64,000 nt of DNA from Paenibacillus sp. MMS20-IR301 (GTDB lineage: Bacteria; Bacillota; Bacilli; Paenibacillales; Paenibacillaceae). Shown here piece by piece: positions 7,353-16,343 of the stretch. The translations under genes were made by a program, and so were the position numbers. The number at the start of each line of letters is the position of its first letter. The first letter of the stretch is position 1. The notes below the pieces were generated by a model, which was not told the origin of the DNA, searched no databases, and saw only the letters and a program-made list of their open reading frames with translations. Location: NCBI RefSeq assembly GCF_032302195.1, contig NZ_CP135275.1, forward strand, positions 5,462,001 to 5,526,000, given 5' to 3'.

Positions 7353-8986
7353 TATGTGTTCTCCTTATCCTTATCAGTGATGTGTCCGGTCTCCCGGTAG
7401 GTGAAATAATCGAAGTCGGCATGCAGCCGCCGCCCGCTCAGATCCTGAACACAGATGCCCAGGAAGGCGCCGGTAAAGCCCTGGTCCAGAGCAAAGCCAT
7501 CCTTCACCCATTCGGCATTCTCATCTGAGATTGTGGCCGCATCCAGCGTACCGCCAACCGGCTGCCACTCCACAGCGTCCTTGGAATAATAGAACTGCAG
7601 GCTCTCATGATCAATCACCGCCTTCAGGTGGCAGCGCGTCCAGCCCTGGGTGGAAACCGGAGCGGCCAGCGGCTCATCGTATACTCCCCGGCTGCTCGAC
7701 ATGATGCCGACGGATAACCCGGCCTGCTCATCCCGGCTGAGGAACAAATAGTAATAGTTGTTGGTATTGTAGTAGTAGACCAGTCCCGCCATCTGCTGAT
7801 AGCTCTCCGGTGCGAATTCCAGCGCTGTCTCCGCTTCGGCCCCGAAGGACTGCTGGCGGCGGGCAATCAGGCTCTGCTTATGCTTGGAATACAGCGATTC
7901 CCTGCCGTATACCCGCAGGAAGCCGGGACGCTCGTTCACTGTTGCCCAGTCCTCAGTTACCGGACCGCGCAAAGAGTGCAGGTGGATGCTGAAGGCCCCT
8001 CCGGTGAAGTGCTCCGTCTCCGGCTCTTCTTCGAAGATGTGCTCCTCCACCTGCGGGCCTTCCACAAGCACCTCAGGCGCTGAGCCGCCGCCGGCCAGGG
8101 CCAGCCAGCCGTCCTCCGTCCACTCACATTTCTGGATGGCTGTCTCTCGCCCCAGAGTGCAGCTGCCGGAAGGACGCAGCGGACGCCCGCATAAGTGGAC
8201 AATGTACAGGCCGTCTTGCGGGGTCTCCAGCAGGCAGGCATGCCCCGCCTTTTGCAGGGCCAGCTCCGGCTGGTCTCTGGAGGTCAGCAGCGGGCCGGAC
8301 GGGTCTGCTTCATACGGGCCGAATAATGTCTTCGCACGGGCTACAGTAGCCGCATGGCCAAGCCGGGTTCCGCCTTCAGCGGTGAGCAGATAATAATAGC
8401 CGTTCGCCCTGTAAATATGCGGCCCTTCGGTCAAACCAAGGGAGGTTCCGTCAAAGATCTTACGGATGGGTCCGACCAGTTCCTTCCGCTCTTCCGAATA
8501 TTCCTGAATTACGATACCGCCGAACGGATTACGGCCCTTCCGGTGATCCCAGGTCAGGTTCACGACCCATTTGCTTCCGTCTTCTTCATGAAACAGGGAT
8601 GGATCGAACCCGCTGCTGTTTAGATAGACCGGCTCCGACCAAGGGCCTCTGATATCCTGCGCAGTGACAACATAGTTATGGGTGTCCTTGAACGGACCCA
8701 TATGGCTTTTCACATCCGTGTAGACCAGGTAGTAGGTTCCCTCATGATAGCTCAGGCAAGGCGCCCAGACTCCGCCGGAGTCGGGATTCCCGGTCATATC
8801 CAGCTGACTGGTGCGGGATAGCGGATGGGTAATGACCTGCCAATGTACCAGGTCCCGCGAATGATGGATCTGGACTCCGGGAAACCATTCGAACGTCGAG
8901 GTGGCAATATAATAATCTTCTCCCACACGGATAACCGACGGGTCCGGGTTGAAGCCGGGCAAGATGGGATTGCGGATAAGCGGCAC
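7352..8986 (-). CDS. Glycoside hydrolase family 43 (beta-xylosidase type)
   Basis: A 544-residue enzyme without a signal peptide, so cytoplasmic. The five-bladed GH43 propeller (about 1-315) has the general-base Asp in PGFNPDPSVIR, the pKa-modulating Asp in NSSGFDPSLFHE and the acid Glu in GLTEGPHIY. A C-terminal beta-sandwich (about 325-535) is the extra domain of the XynB-type beta-xylosidases, which closes the active site. It would release xylose, or arabinose, from imported short xylo-oligosaccharides. Overlap with the dehydrogenase and a 20-base gap to the binding-protein gene place it in the same operon. GH43 also includes arabinofuranosidases, so the exact linkage is not certain. Confidence 0.9.
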   Translation of the reverse strand: MPLIRNPILPGFNPDPSVIRVGEDYYIATSTFEWFPGVQIHHSRDLVHWQVITHPLSRTSQLDMTGNPDSGGVWAPCLSYHEGTYYLVYTDVKSHMGPFKDTHNYVVTAQDIRGPWSEPVYLNSSGFDPSLFHEEDGSKWVVNLTWDHRKGRNPFGGIVIQEYSEERKELVGPIRKIFDGTSLGLTEGPHIYRANGYYYLLTAEGGTRLGHAATVARAKTLFGPYEADPSGPLLTSRDQPELALQKAGHACLLETPQDGLYIVHLCGRPLRPSGSCTLGRETAIQKCEWTEDGWLALAGGGSAPEVLVEGPQVEEHIFEEEPETEHFTGGAFSIHLHSLRGPVTEDWATVNERPGFLRVYGRESLYSKHKQSLIARRQQSFGAEAETALEFAPESYQQMAGLVYYYNTNNYYYLFLSRDEQAGLSVGIMSSSRGVYDEPLAAPVSTQGWTRCHLKAVIDHESLQFYYSKDAVEWQPVGGTLDAATISDENAEWVKDGFALDQGFTGAFLGICVQDLSGRRLHADFDYFTYRETGHITDKDKENT

Positions 8987-9006
8987 AGTTCATACCTCCT
9001 GCTCTA

Positions 9007-10275
9007 TTATTTGACTTTGGCGAGCTCTTCCTTCACATCAGCACTTTCCTGCCCGACGATCGAGCCGACCGAATTGAGGAATTGATCCGCCCGTTTGGCA
9101 TCCAGCACCTGATCGTAGTAGCCGAAGAAGCCTTCAAGATTCTCACTGATGGACTTGTCATATTCATAAGCCAGCGGCTTCATATTAGCTTCATCGAGAC
9201 CGGGGTTTTTCATCGGACTGATATTCGCGCCTTCATTGATTTCTTTTCGTTGCGCGGAATCGGTCAGGAACCGGATCGCTGTATATGCAGCCTCCTGATT
9301 GGTCTTGGAGGAGATGGCCATCCCCGCCCCAAAGCCGCCATGATAGATATTTACGCTGCCGCTGCCTCCGGCTACAGACGGGAACGGCACAAACCCAACT
9401 TTGTCGGCAAAATTATCATCCAGGAAGGAGTCCATAGCCCACTCGCCCTGCAGGTACATCGCTGCCTTCCCGTTCACGAACAATGACTCGGCTGCAGCAT
9501 AATCCAGACCCAGGAATCCGTTTACAAAACCTTTTTTATCAATCGCCAGCTCCCTCAGCAGTTCGCCCGCTTTAACAAAGCTGTCCTGGGTGAAGTCCGC
9601 TTCTCCGCTCTTCGCCTTCTCGAAAGGCTCTGTTCCGCCGACCCGCTGTGCGAGATAAGAGAACCAGTGCAATACCGGCCAGCGGTCTTTACCGGCAATC
9701 GTGATCGGTGTGATGTTCTTGGCATTCAGCTGATCCACCACAGCCAGCAGCTCATCATAAGTAGCCGGCGGGGTCAGCCCGTTGTCCGCAAAAATCTCCT
9801 TGTTATACCAGAGGCTCACGCCGCTGAACAGTACGGGAATCGCATAGGTTTTGCTGTCATACGTAAAGGTCTCCAGCCCTCCGGGCAGGACATTATTCTT
9901 GAAATCCGCGTCGCTGCTTAGCTGCTCCGTAATATCCCCCAGCATACTCGTGGCCACCAGTGTATCAAAGGTTTCGCCGCTCCAGTATGTAATGATATCG
10001 GGCACCTGATTCCCGGCAATCGCTACCTTCATCTTGGTCTTCAGGGCTTCATCCTCGAAATATTCGGCAGTAATCTGGATATCCGGGTGAGCGGTATTAA
10101 ATTCATTGATGGACTTCTCAATAATCTCCCGGTTTCTGGTTTCCATGCTCCACATCGTCAGCTTAGTAACAGATTCCGCCGGTTCTCCGGCTGCCGTATC
10201 CACGTTGTTCTTGCCGGAACAGCCGGTTAATGTGAGCATTACTAATACAAGCAGAATTGCTAATTTATTCTTCAT
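9007..10275 (-). CDS. Sugar ABC transporter substrate-binding lipoprotein
   Basis: A 422-residue family-1 extracellular solute-binding protein. The signal peptide MKNKLAILLVLVMLTLTGC ends in a lipobox (LTGC) so the mature protein is anchored by its Cys outside the membrane. The mature part has the usual WSMETRNREIIEKSINEFNTAHPDI start and the GEWAMDSFLDDN segment of oligosaccharide binders. It is third in the operon after two permeases, just before the GH43 gene, which points to xylo-oligosaccharides as ligand. No ATPase gene is in the cluster; such importers in Bacillales usually share an MsmX-type ATPase coded elsewhere. Confidence 0.9.
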   Translation of the reverse strand: MKNKLAILLVLVMLTLTGCSGKNNVDTAAGEPAESVTKLTMWSMETRNREIIEKSINEFNTAHPDIQITAEYFEDEALKTKMKVAIAGNQVPDIITYWSGETFDTLVATSMLGDITEQLSSDADFKNNVLPGGLETFTYDSKTYAIPVLFSGVSLWYNKEIFADNGLTPPATYDELLAVVDQLNAKNITPITIAGKDRWPVLHWFSYLAQRVGGTEPFEKAKSGEADFTQDSFVKAGELLRELAIDKKGFVNGFLGLDYAAAESLFVNGKAAMYLQGEWAMDSFLDDNFADKVGFVPFPSVAGGSGSVNIYHGGFGAGMAISSKTNQEAAYTAIRFLTDSAQRKEINEGANISPMKNPGLDEANMKPLAYEYDKSISENLEGFFGYYDQVLDAKRADQFLNSVGSIVGQESADVKEELAKVK

Positions 10276-10319
10276 GGTGATTCCTCCTTATATTTAATAG
10301 AATGAATGTCCTGTGCAAT

Positions 10320-11207
10320 CTAACCTTTCACTGCTCCCGCTACGACTCCCTTATGCACATATTTTTGCAGGAACATGTACATCACTATGATCGGCGTTGT
10401 GGTGATGACCAGGGCCGCACTGATCAAGGAATAGCTGGCACTGAAATTCCCCTTGAACATCATCAGCCCGATCGGGAGCGTTTTCAAAGCTTCTTTCGAG
10501 ACCATCACCAGCGGGAAGACGAAATCATTCATAATACTGAAGAACGATACGATGGTAACGGTCGCCAGAACCGGCTTCGCCAGCGGGAAATAAATCCGGA
10601 AAAAGCTCTGGTATATACTGCAGCCGTCCACCACAGCCGCTTCCTCAATCTCTTTGGGCACATCCTTGAAGAAGGCGTGGGACAGAAATACGGCTACCGG
10701 CAGATTAAACCCGATGTACGGGAAAAATAAGGACCAGAACGTGTCATAAGCGCCTGCCGCATTCGCCATAATGAAGAGCGGAATCAAAGTGCTGTGCACG
10801 GGAATCAGCATCCCCAGGAAAAACATCCCCAGCAGCAGCCCCGAGCCCCTAAACGGGCGGGCAGCAAGATAATAGCCGATCAGTGTAGACACTACAAGCA
10901 GACCCAGTACCGAGAACAGCGTAATATACAGACTGTTGAATAAATAACTGCTGATGCCCTGATTCCACGCTTTGGCAAAATTCTCGAAATGCCATTCCGT
11001 TGGCAGGCCCCAAGGGTTGGCGAAATACTCCTTATCACTCTTGAAGGCCGAGATTACCATCCAGACGAAGGGATACCCGGTGAAAACCAGATGAATCAGC
11101 AGAATCAGATAAAGAACAAGCTTTACTGCCCCCTTGCGGCTGCCGGATTTCTGTCTTAGCTTCAAGCCCAGCTGACGCTGCTTCAAAATAACTCCTGTAC
11201 CGTCCAC
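10320..11207 (-). CDS. Carbohydrate ABC transporter permease (MalG-type)
   Basis: A 295-residue inner-membrane permease with about six membrane helices. The EAA loop that contacts the ATPase is seen at EIEEAAVVDGCSIYQSFFRIYFPLAKP. The start is GTG at 11207, with AAGGAG seven bases upstream. It follows the partner permease by 21 bases. The MalG-type partner usually has the shorter N terminus and ends with the KGVVAGAVKG tail seen here (KYVHKGVVAGAVKG). It forms the translocation channel with the upstream permease. Confidence 0.92.
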   Translation of the reverse strand: MDGTGVILKQRQLGLKLRQKSGSRKGAVKLVLYLILLIHLVFTGYPFVWMVISAFKSDKEYFANPWGLPTEWHFENFAKAWNQGISSYLFNSLYITLFSVLGLLVVSTLIGYYLAARPFRGSGLLLGMFFLGMLIPVHSTLIPLFIMANAAGAYDTFWSLFFPYIGFNLPVAVFLSHAFFKDVPKEIEEAAVVDGCSIYQSFFRIYFPLAKPVLATVTIVSFFSIMNDFVFPLVMVSKEALKTLPIGLMMFKGNFSASYSLISAALVITTTPIIVMYMFLQKYVHKGVVAGAVKG

Positions 11208-11228
11208 CTATATTCTCCTTTCTGCATG

Positions 11229-12119
11229 TTACTGGAATCTGGCGTTGACCCGGCCCAGCCCTTTGGAAATTATCAGGGCAAGCAGCAGGCCGAATAACAT
11301 CAGGAAGCTTGAAATGGTACTTCCGTAACCATAGTCCATCAGCTTGAAGGCATTTTTCATCATGTAGCTGGCAATCACTTCGCTGGAATTATTTGGTCCT
11401 CCTCCGGTCATAATATAAATGAGGTCAAAGTATTTCAGCGAGTTAATAACGCAGTTCAGGACCGTGAACGTAATGATCGGCCAAATCAGGGGAATCTGAA
11501 TCCGCAGGATGATCCGCCATTCACTGGCTCCTTCCACCTTAGCCGCCTCCAGCACCTCATCGGAAATATTTTGCAGCGCCGCATAAAAGACCACGATATA
11601 AAAGCCGATAAACTGCCAGGCCACCACAGCAATTACTGACCCGAGCGCCGTCGACTGCTCCCCCAGCCAGGCATGCGCCAGCTGCCCGAGACCCAGGTTA
11701 TCCAGCAGGCTGTTAAGCAGCCCGAAGTTCGGGTCATAGATCTGCCCCCAGAGAATACCCAGCACAGCTGTAGAAAGCATGACCGGTGTAAAGTAAATCG
11801 TTTTCATAAAGTTTGAACCCTTAAGCTTGTAAGAAAGGATAATCGCCAGGAACAGGCCTGCGGGCAGCTGGATCATTAATGCTCCCAGTGTCAGAAGCAG
11901 GGAATTCTTCAGTGAAATCCAGAGGACCGGGTCCTGCAGCAGGCGCAGGTAGTTCTCAAGCCCAATAAAGATCTTCGCCGAGATGGCATCCCACTGGAAA
12001 AAGCTGTAGTACACGCTCATGCTGATCGGGATCAGAATAATGCCTGCAAACACTGCAAGTGCCGGGCCCATAAAAAACACACGGCTGGTCAAGCGGCTGA
12101 CACCCGTTTCTCTCATCAT
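11229..12119 (-). CDS. Sugar ABC transporter permease (MalF/UgpA-type)
   Basis: A 296-residue permease with about six membrane helices and the EAA loop EVLEAAKVEGASEWRIILRIQIPLIWP. It is the first gene of the xylo-oligosaccharide operon. AAGGAG precedes the tandem ATG ATG start by five or eight bases. The leader carries a cre-like site. With the second permease it makes the channel; there is no ATPase gene nearby. Confidence 0.92.
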   Translation of the reverse strand: MMRETGVSRLTSRVFFMGPALAVFAGIILIPISMSVYYSFFQWDAISAKIFIGLENYLRLLQDPVLWISLKNSLLLTLGALMIQLPAGLFLAIILSYKLKGSNFMKTIYFTPVMLSTAVLGILWGQIYDPNFGLLNSLLDNLGLGQLAHAWLGEQSTALGSVIAVVAWQFIGFYIVVFYAALQNISDEVLEAAKVEGASEWRIILRIQIPLIWPIITFTVLNCVINSLKYFDLIYIMTGGGPNNSSEVIASYMMKNAFKLMDYGYGSTISSFLMLFGLLLALIISKGLGRVNARFQ

Positions 12120-12159
12120 TTAATCTCCTTTCCTGTCGAATCATGAGATTTTCTGTTCT

Positions 12160-12173
12160 TGTATCCGTTTTCA
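12160..12173 (-). promoter_or_regulatory. cre-like CcpA operator
   Basis: TGTATCCGTTTTCA matches the Bacillus cre consensus TGWAANCGNTTNCA at all but one fixed position. It sits 41-54 bases upstream of the first permease start and just downstream of an A+T-rich GATAAT-like -10 sequence. Carbon catabolite repression of a xylan operon by CcpA is expected in this group; binding itself is inferred. Confidence 0.6.
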
Positions 12174-12534
12174 TTATTATCTTAACAAATGTATTCTTCC
12201 TTGTTATGAAACGTTGATTGGCTAAAATAGGACATTATTTGGGTCTCCGTGCGTACCGGGGCAGCTCTAATTCCTCCTGCAAAAGATATCCGGGACAGCG
12301 GCGGGCGGATGGTGGTATATTATAGTTCTGCTAAAAATTAAACTAATGTGATAGATTGAGCTGTATGATGCTAGCGGCGCCGGAAGTCTCACCTTTAAGC
12401 GGAAAATCATGTACAATGAGCTGCCGCGCAGGTAAATAGACTGAAGAAATACAGTAGAATAGAGCTTGCCGTGTTATCAGTGGAGACTCTGCTCCACAGA
12501 GTAATTATATAGAGATAAATGAAGGTGATCTAAA

Positions 12535-14904
12535 ATGAACAAGCTAATATTTCATAATATACCGCTCGGTGCTACCGGCGAGAATATACCACAGGCCAGC
12601 GTAGCTTCGGCCCGCACCAGCCTTGAAGCGGTGAAGCCGGGAGATAGTGATGCGGCTTATTTCCGCAGGCTGGAGCAAGGCGGCATTCTGCTTAATCCGC
12701 CGCAGATCGCAGCGGTGCGGCATCATCTCGGGCCGCTGCTGACGCTGGCAGGAGCGGGCTCCGGCAAAACCTCGGTGCTGATCTGCAGAACCGGGTATTT
12801 GCTGTCTGTTCGCGGCATTGCCCCCAGCCGCCTGCTGCTGTTGACCTTCTCCAGCAAGGCAGCGGCTGAGATGCGCGAGCGGATTGCCCTGCTGCCGGGT
12901 GTGGACGAAGGCGATGCGGCACGCCTGCAGGCCCGCACCTTCCACTCATTCTTCCTCTATTTCCTGCGGCGGCAGGGGCTGCGGCAGGATATTTTTCATG
13001 AGACCCGCCGCCAGCACATTCTGCTGAAGCAGATTATGCGCGAGCTGGGCCTGCCGAAGGATGCCTATCCGCCGGAGAATCTGCTTACGCTGCTCTCCTC
13101 CTGCAAGATGAATATGGGCTTGCCGGAGAATCTGCCGGAGACTACGGAAGCCGAGAAGGAAATGAAGGCTATTCTTGCACGGTACGAGCAGTGGAAGACT
13201 GACAATTTCAAGATCGATTTCGATGATGTGCTGCTGATCGCTTACCGTATGCTCCGTGAGCAGCCGGCGCTTCTCCATGAGCTGCAGCAGAAATACCAGT
13301 ATGTCATGGTGGATGAATTCCAGGATACGAATGCGCTGCAGTATGAGCTGGTCAAAATGATCGCCCACCCGCAGAACAATCTGATGGTCGTCGGTGACGA
13401 TGACCAGACGATCTATTCCTTCAACGGTGCACGCAGCGAGTTCATTCTCGAATTCGAGAAGCTCTATCCCAGTGCTAAAGTCATCACCCTGACGGTTAAT
13501 TACCGCTCCGGGCCGGCAATTATCGGCCTCGGGAACGGAATTATCCGCCATAATACACGCCGCCGGACCAAAACCCTGCAGGCCGCCAAAAGCAGCGGCA
13601 AACCTCCGCGTTACCTGCGCCCGCAGACCGCCGATGAAGAAGCCGGGCAAATTGTGGAGCACATCGAGCGGGAAATCGCCAGCGGTGCGCGGGAATACCG
13701 CGATTACGCACTGCTCTACCGGGCCACGAGCAGCAACCGGGCGATCCTGGAGCTGCTGCTGCTGCGCGATATTCCTTATGTTGACTATGGCGAGGGCCAG
13801 CTGCTCTACGAGCATTGGCTGATCTCCCCGGTGCTGGATCATCTGCGCCTGTCCCTGAACCGCCGTAACTTCGCCGCGATGGAGAACATCCTTCCGACCC
13901 TGTACATGAGTCGGGAGAAGGGGATGGACCACATCCGCCGTATGGAGGCGGTCCAGGCCAAGCAGGGCCCGCTGATTCATCTCTTATCCATGCCGGGCAT
14001 GGAGGAGTTCAAGGGCGTGAAGCTGCGCGAGCGGCTGGACCTGATCCGCGGCCTGCGCGAGCTGACTCCGCTGCAGGCGATCCGCCAGATCCGCACGGTC
14101 TTCTACGACCACTTCATCGAAGCTAATGAACGGCATCAGGCGACCCTGCACCGGGAGACGCTGAAGGAGATGCTCGATGAGCTGGAGGCCTCGGCGGAGC
14201 GGTTCGGCACCATTCCGCTGTTCCTTGAATTCATTGACAACGTCACCGAGCGCAATGAACAGAGCCGTCAGCCTGGCCTCAAGGAGCAAGGCAACCGGGT
14301 AGCCCTGATGACGATTCACAAGTCGAAAGGGCTGGAGTTCCCGGTAGTCTTCCTGATCGGAGCTTCCGAGGGCATTCTGCCCCATAGCTCTGCGCTGGAA
14401 GACCTCCGGCTCAAGGACCGGAAGCCCGGCAAGGCTTCCGTAACTGTTATTAGCGCTGCGGCCGGACGGGCCGCAGCGGAGGCGGGGATGGCTGCGCTGG
14501 AAGAGGAGCGCCGGCTCGCCTATGTGGCCGTGACCCGGGCTAAGGAGGAGCTGTTCATCAGCTCCCCCGCCCGGCACCGGGGCAAGAAGGCGGAGGTCTC
14601 GCGCTTCATGCTCTCCGCCTTCCGCAGCGCAGCCGGGCCGCAGGCCTCTACTGCATCTTCACCGGCTGCCGGAAGCAGAAGTGCTGTTACGCGAAGCGGC
14701 TACGCTTCGGGTTCAGGTTCCGGCGCAGGCTCAGCTGCAGCGCCGGTAAGAACGCATACCGTTCCGGTATGGAAATGCACCGGCAAGGCCTGCCCGGGCT
14801 GGACCCGGGTCAAGGCGGGCGGAGCGGAGGACCACCTGGCCTCCAAGCCCTGCCCGCTCTGCAAATCGCCGATGGAGAAGAGCAGCCGGGAGGTTCCTGT
14901 GTAG
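12535..14904 (+). CDS. UvrD/PcrA-like superfamily 1 DNA helicase
   Basis: A 789-residue SF1A helicase. Seen in order: Q-motif LNPPQIAAV, Walker A AGAGSGKTS (about 72-80), motif Ia TFSSKAAAEMRERI, motif II VDEFQDTN, motif III VVGDDDQTIYSFNGA, motif IV region, motif V TIHKSKGLEFPVVFLIGASEG and motif VI AYVAVTRAKEEL. The C terminus has an Ala/Ser/Gly-rich linker and a CxxxxC...CPLC cysteine cluster (about 753-780), which looks like a small zinc-binding end not found in standard PcrA. It unwinds DNA 3' to 5' with ATP. It is probably an accessory repair or recombination paralogue rather than the housekeeping PcrA. GAAGGTGA precedes the ATG. Confidence 0.9.
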   Translation: MNKLIFHNIPLGATGENIPQASVASARTSLEAVKPGDSDAAYFRRLEQGGILLNPPQIAAVRHHLGPLLTLAGAGSGKTSVLICRTGYLLSVRGIAPSRLLLLTFSSKAAAEMRERIALLPGVDEGDAARLQARTFHSFFLYFLRRQGLRQDIFHETRRQHILLKQIMRELGLPKDAYPPENLLTLLSSCKMNMGLPENLPETTEAEKEMKAILARYEQWKTDNFKIDFDDVLLIAYRMLREQPALLHELQQKYQYVMVDEFQDTNALQYELVKMIAHPQNNLMVVGDDDQTIYSFNGARSEFILEFEKLYPSAKVITLTVNYRSGPAIIGLGNGIIRHNTRRRTKTLQAAKSSGKPPRYLRPQTADEEAGQIVEHIEREIASGAREYRDYALLYRATSSNRAILELLLLRDIPYVDYGEGQLLYEHWLISPVLDHLRLSLNRRNFAAMENILPTLYMSREKGMDHIRRMEAVQAKQGPLIHLLSMPGMEEFKGVKLRERLDLIRGLRELTPLQAIRQIRTVFYDHFIEANERHQATLHRETLKEMLDELEASAERFGTIPLFLEFIDNVTERNEQSRQPGLKEQGNRVALMTIHKSKGLEFPVVFLIGASEGILPHSSALEDLRLKDRKPGKASVTVISAAAGRAAAEAGMAALEEERRLAYVAVTRAKEELFISSPARHRGKKAEVSRFMLSAFRSAAGPQASTASSPAAGSRSAVTRSGYASGSGSGAGSAAAPVRTHTVPVWKCTGKACPGWTRVKAGGAEDHLASKPCPLCKSPMEKSSREVPV

Positions 14905-15480
14905 CAGAGCCGGGGCAAGGGCTAGGAATAGGCCAGGCTTTGGGCAGTGCGAAGATATTCATACGTCAGAAGGACTGAAATTCCGCTATTTGTTCAAATC
15001 CGGCGAAATTGCACGCTAACCGGACTCAGAATCCCTTATATGACTGAACCGGCCTTCTTTTGAGCTCAAATGGACAAAATAACGGAAACTCAGTCCGCAT
15101 CAGCTCATATTCTGAGTTTATTGGACAAATAGAGGCTTCTCAGTCCGCTTCGTTCTGCAGAAGGGCATCACTCACATTAATACAGCCGTTCCCGTAACCA
15201 GGACACGCCTACCGGCTCACGGTTCACCTAACAGACGGGAAAACAGGTGGAAAAACGTCACTTAATTCCTGGACGTTAACCGGATAAACGAAATTAGTTG
15301 GATAAATGACATCTATTCACTCTAATTTCGACTCCATTTGGCTATGTCCGGTATATTAAGTGTATTATTTCCAACTAACCTCCCGGAATCGTCTAATTCC
15401 GGCTGATTAAATGCTCTTTTTCCACTTATTCACAGACAGGGACTGGGGCCGTAACCGAGTACAGCTATAGCAGAGGGGCA
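14905..15480. other. Gene-free stretch with short dispersed repeats
   Basis: No credible coding frame or RNA gene is seen. From about 15080 to 15170 a loose direct repeat recurs (GGACAAA followed, 13-15 bases on, by CTCAGTCCGC, twice, about 57 bases apart). From 15241 it runs into a dispersed element listed separately. Confidence 0.4.
15241..15430. repeat. Dispersed intergenic repeat, copy 1
   Basis: This stretch shares an ordered series of short blocks with 60980-61170: a TGGAAAAACG block, CTTAATTC, then ATTAGTTGGATAAATGACAT (ATTAGGTGGATAAATGTCAT in the other copy), and ATTAAGTG further on, with similar spacing. The order is kept although single bases have drifted, so the two are diverged copies of one intergenic element. 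No coding potential. Confidence 0.5.
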
Positions 15481-15490
15481 CGCAGCTATA

Positions 15491-15770
15491 ACCTTGGGCG
15501 GGGTATTCCGATAGTTTGGGTTACTCGGGTTACTCGGGTTGCTCGGGTTACACAGTTGCTCCGGTAGTGCGGGTAGTGAGAGTTACGCGTGTACACCGAT
15601 AGTGTGGGGTGTGCGGGTTCGTGGATCTGCAGGTTTGCGGGTCACGCAGTTACTTCGGTAGTTCGAATTGTGCGGGTACACCAATAGTATGGGTTGCACG
15701 GTTAGCAAGGGTTGTATAATTACACCAGGTACGCGGGTTGCACGGGTAGTGGTTACCCTAGCCTGACGAG
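15491..15770. repeat. Decayed 9-bp minisatellite
   Basis: About 28-30 tandem units of a 9-base motif. It is cleanest near 15518-15553, with GGGTTACTC twice, then GGGTTGCTC and GGGTTACAC. It drifts on both sides to variants such as AGTTGCTCC, GGTAGTGCG, AGTTACGCG and GTTGCACGG while the 9-base spacing stays visible. The plus strand is G/T-rich. No start codon or ribosome binding site turns it into a gene. Confidence 0.6.
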
Positions 15771-15816
15771 CTCCCTATACCTGTCGATCTGTACCTGCCG
15801 ATCCCACAAATAAGCC

Positions 15817-15851
15817 AGAAGGAGCGCCGCTGTAACAGCGGTGCTCCTTCT
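15817..15851 (-). terminator. Terminator after the DUF6953-type gene
   Basis: AGAAGGAGC...CCGCT pairs with AGCGG...GCTCCTTCT around a GTAAC loop, 49 bases beyond the stop of the minus-strand small gene. The flanks are A/T-rich on both sides, so it may work in both directions. Confidence 0.7.
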
Positions 15852-15899
15852 TATTGCTCATATAGATTCAGTTGCTTCCGTTAAGCCGCTATGCGGGGC

Positions 15900-16163
15900 T
15901 TAAGTCCAGGCCCACAGAAATCCGTCACGGTCCCAGGCGATTCTGCCGCCGTGCAGCTTGCGGAATGCCTTCTTCACTTCTTTGGACAACGAGGCATTGC
16001 CGTTCTCGTTCACGAATACAAACTCTTCGCCGAAATTCGCCTTCACATATTCAATCGCAGCGGTCTGGTACAACGTTCCCGTGAACTTAATTTCCTTAAC
16101 CATCCACTCCGCTACTTCCTGCGCGGTTACTTCCATATAGGGGGACTGCTCCTTCCTGTTCAT
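15900..16163 (-). CDS. Small DUF6953-type protein
   Basis: An 87-residue soluble protein. The core TAQEVAEWMVKEIKFTGTLYQTAAIEYVKANFGEEFV is followed by VNENGNASLSKEVKKAFRKL and a terminal IAWDRDGFLWAW. I recognise this as the small Bacillales family annotated DUF6953, of unknown function. The KEVKKAFRKL and tryptophan-rich end are the conserved parts. It stands alone with its own terminator. The ATG at 16163 is the only one that keeps the full protein, though a shorter start at the Met of YMEV is possible. Confidence 0.7.
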   Translation of the reverse strand: MNRKEQSPYMEVTAQEVAEWMVKEIKFTGTLYQTAAIEYVKANFGEEFVFVNENGNASLSKEVKKAFRKLHGGRIAWDRDGFLWAWT

Positions 16164-16269
16164 CTTGCTCGTGTCTGCTCATACATTCCCCCATTATACC
16201 ATAGCGCCACTTGAATAGAACGGATTGCAGACCGGAGCCGCTGCAGGTCTTGCACACCGACCTAGCCCG

Positions 16270-16335
16270 TATTTAACCCGCATGCAACCTTTATTCAGCC
16301 TTTATCAGCCCTTATCTAGCCCCTATCCAGCCAGT
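16270..16335. repeat. Short 10-11-bp tandem repeat
   Basis: Four to five drifting units of the type AGCCTTTATC (AACCTTTATTC, AGCCTTTATC, AGCCCTTATC, TAGCCCCTATC) directly downstream of the ABC ATPase stop. No hairpin or coding role is seen. Confidence 0.45.
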
Positions 16336-16343
16336 CTAAGAAA

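Noticed and set aside
6393..7400. 335-residue plus-strand frame across the polyol dehydrogenase gene
   Set aside because: Shadow of the dehydrogenase on the other strand; no ribosome binding site and no family resemblance.
12200..12225. Second cre site near TGAAACGTTGATT
   Set aside because: Spacing between the AA and CG blocks is one base short of the consensus, so it does not fit.
12946..13980. 344-residue minus-strand frame inside the helicase gene
   Set aside because: Antisense of a clear SF1 helicase with all motifs intact; high GC third positions explain the long open frame.
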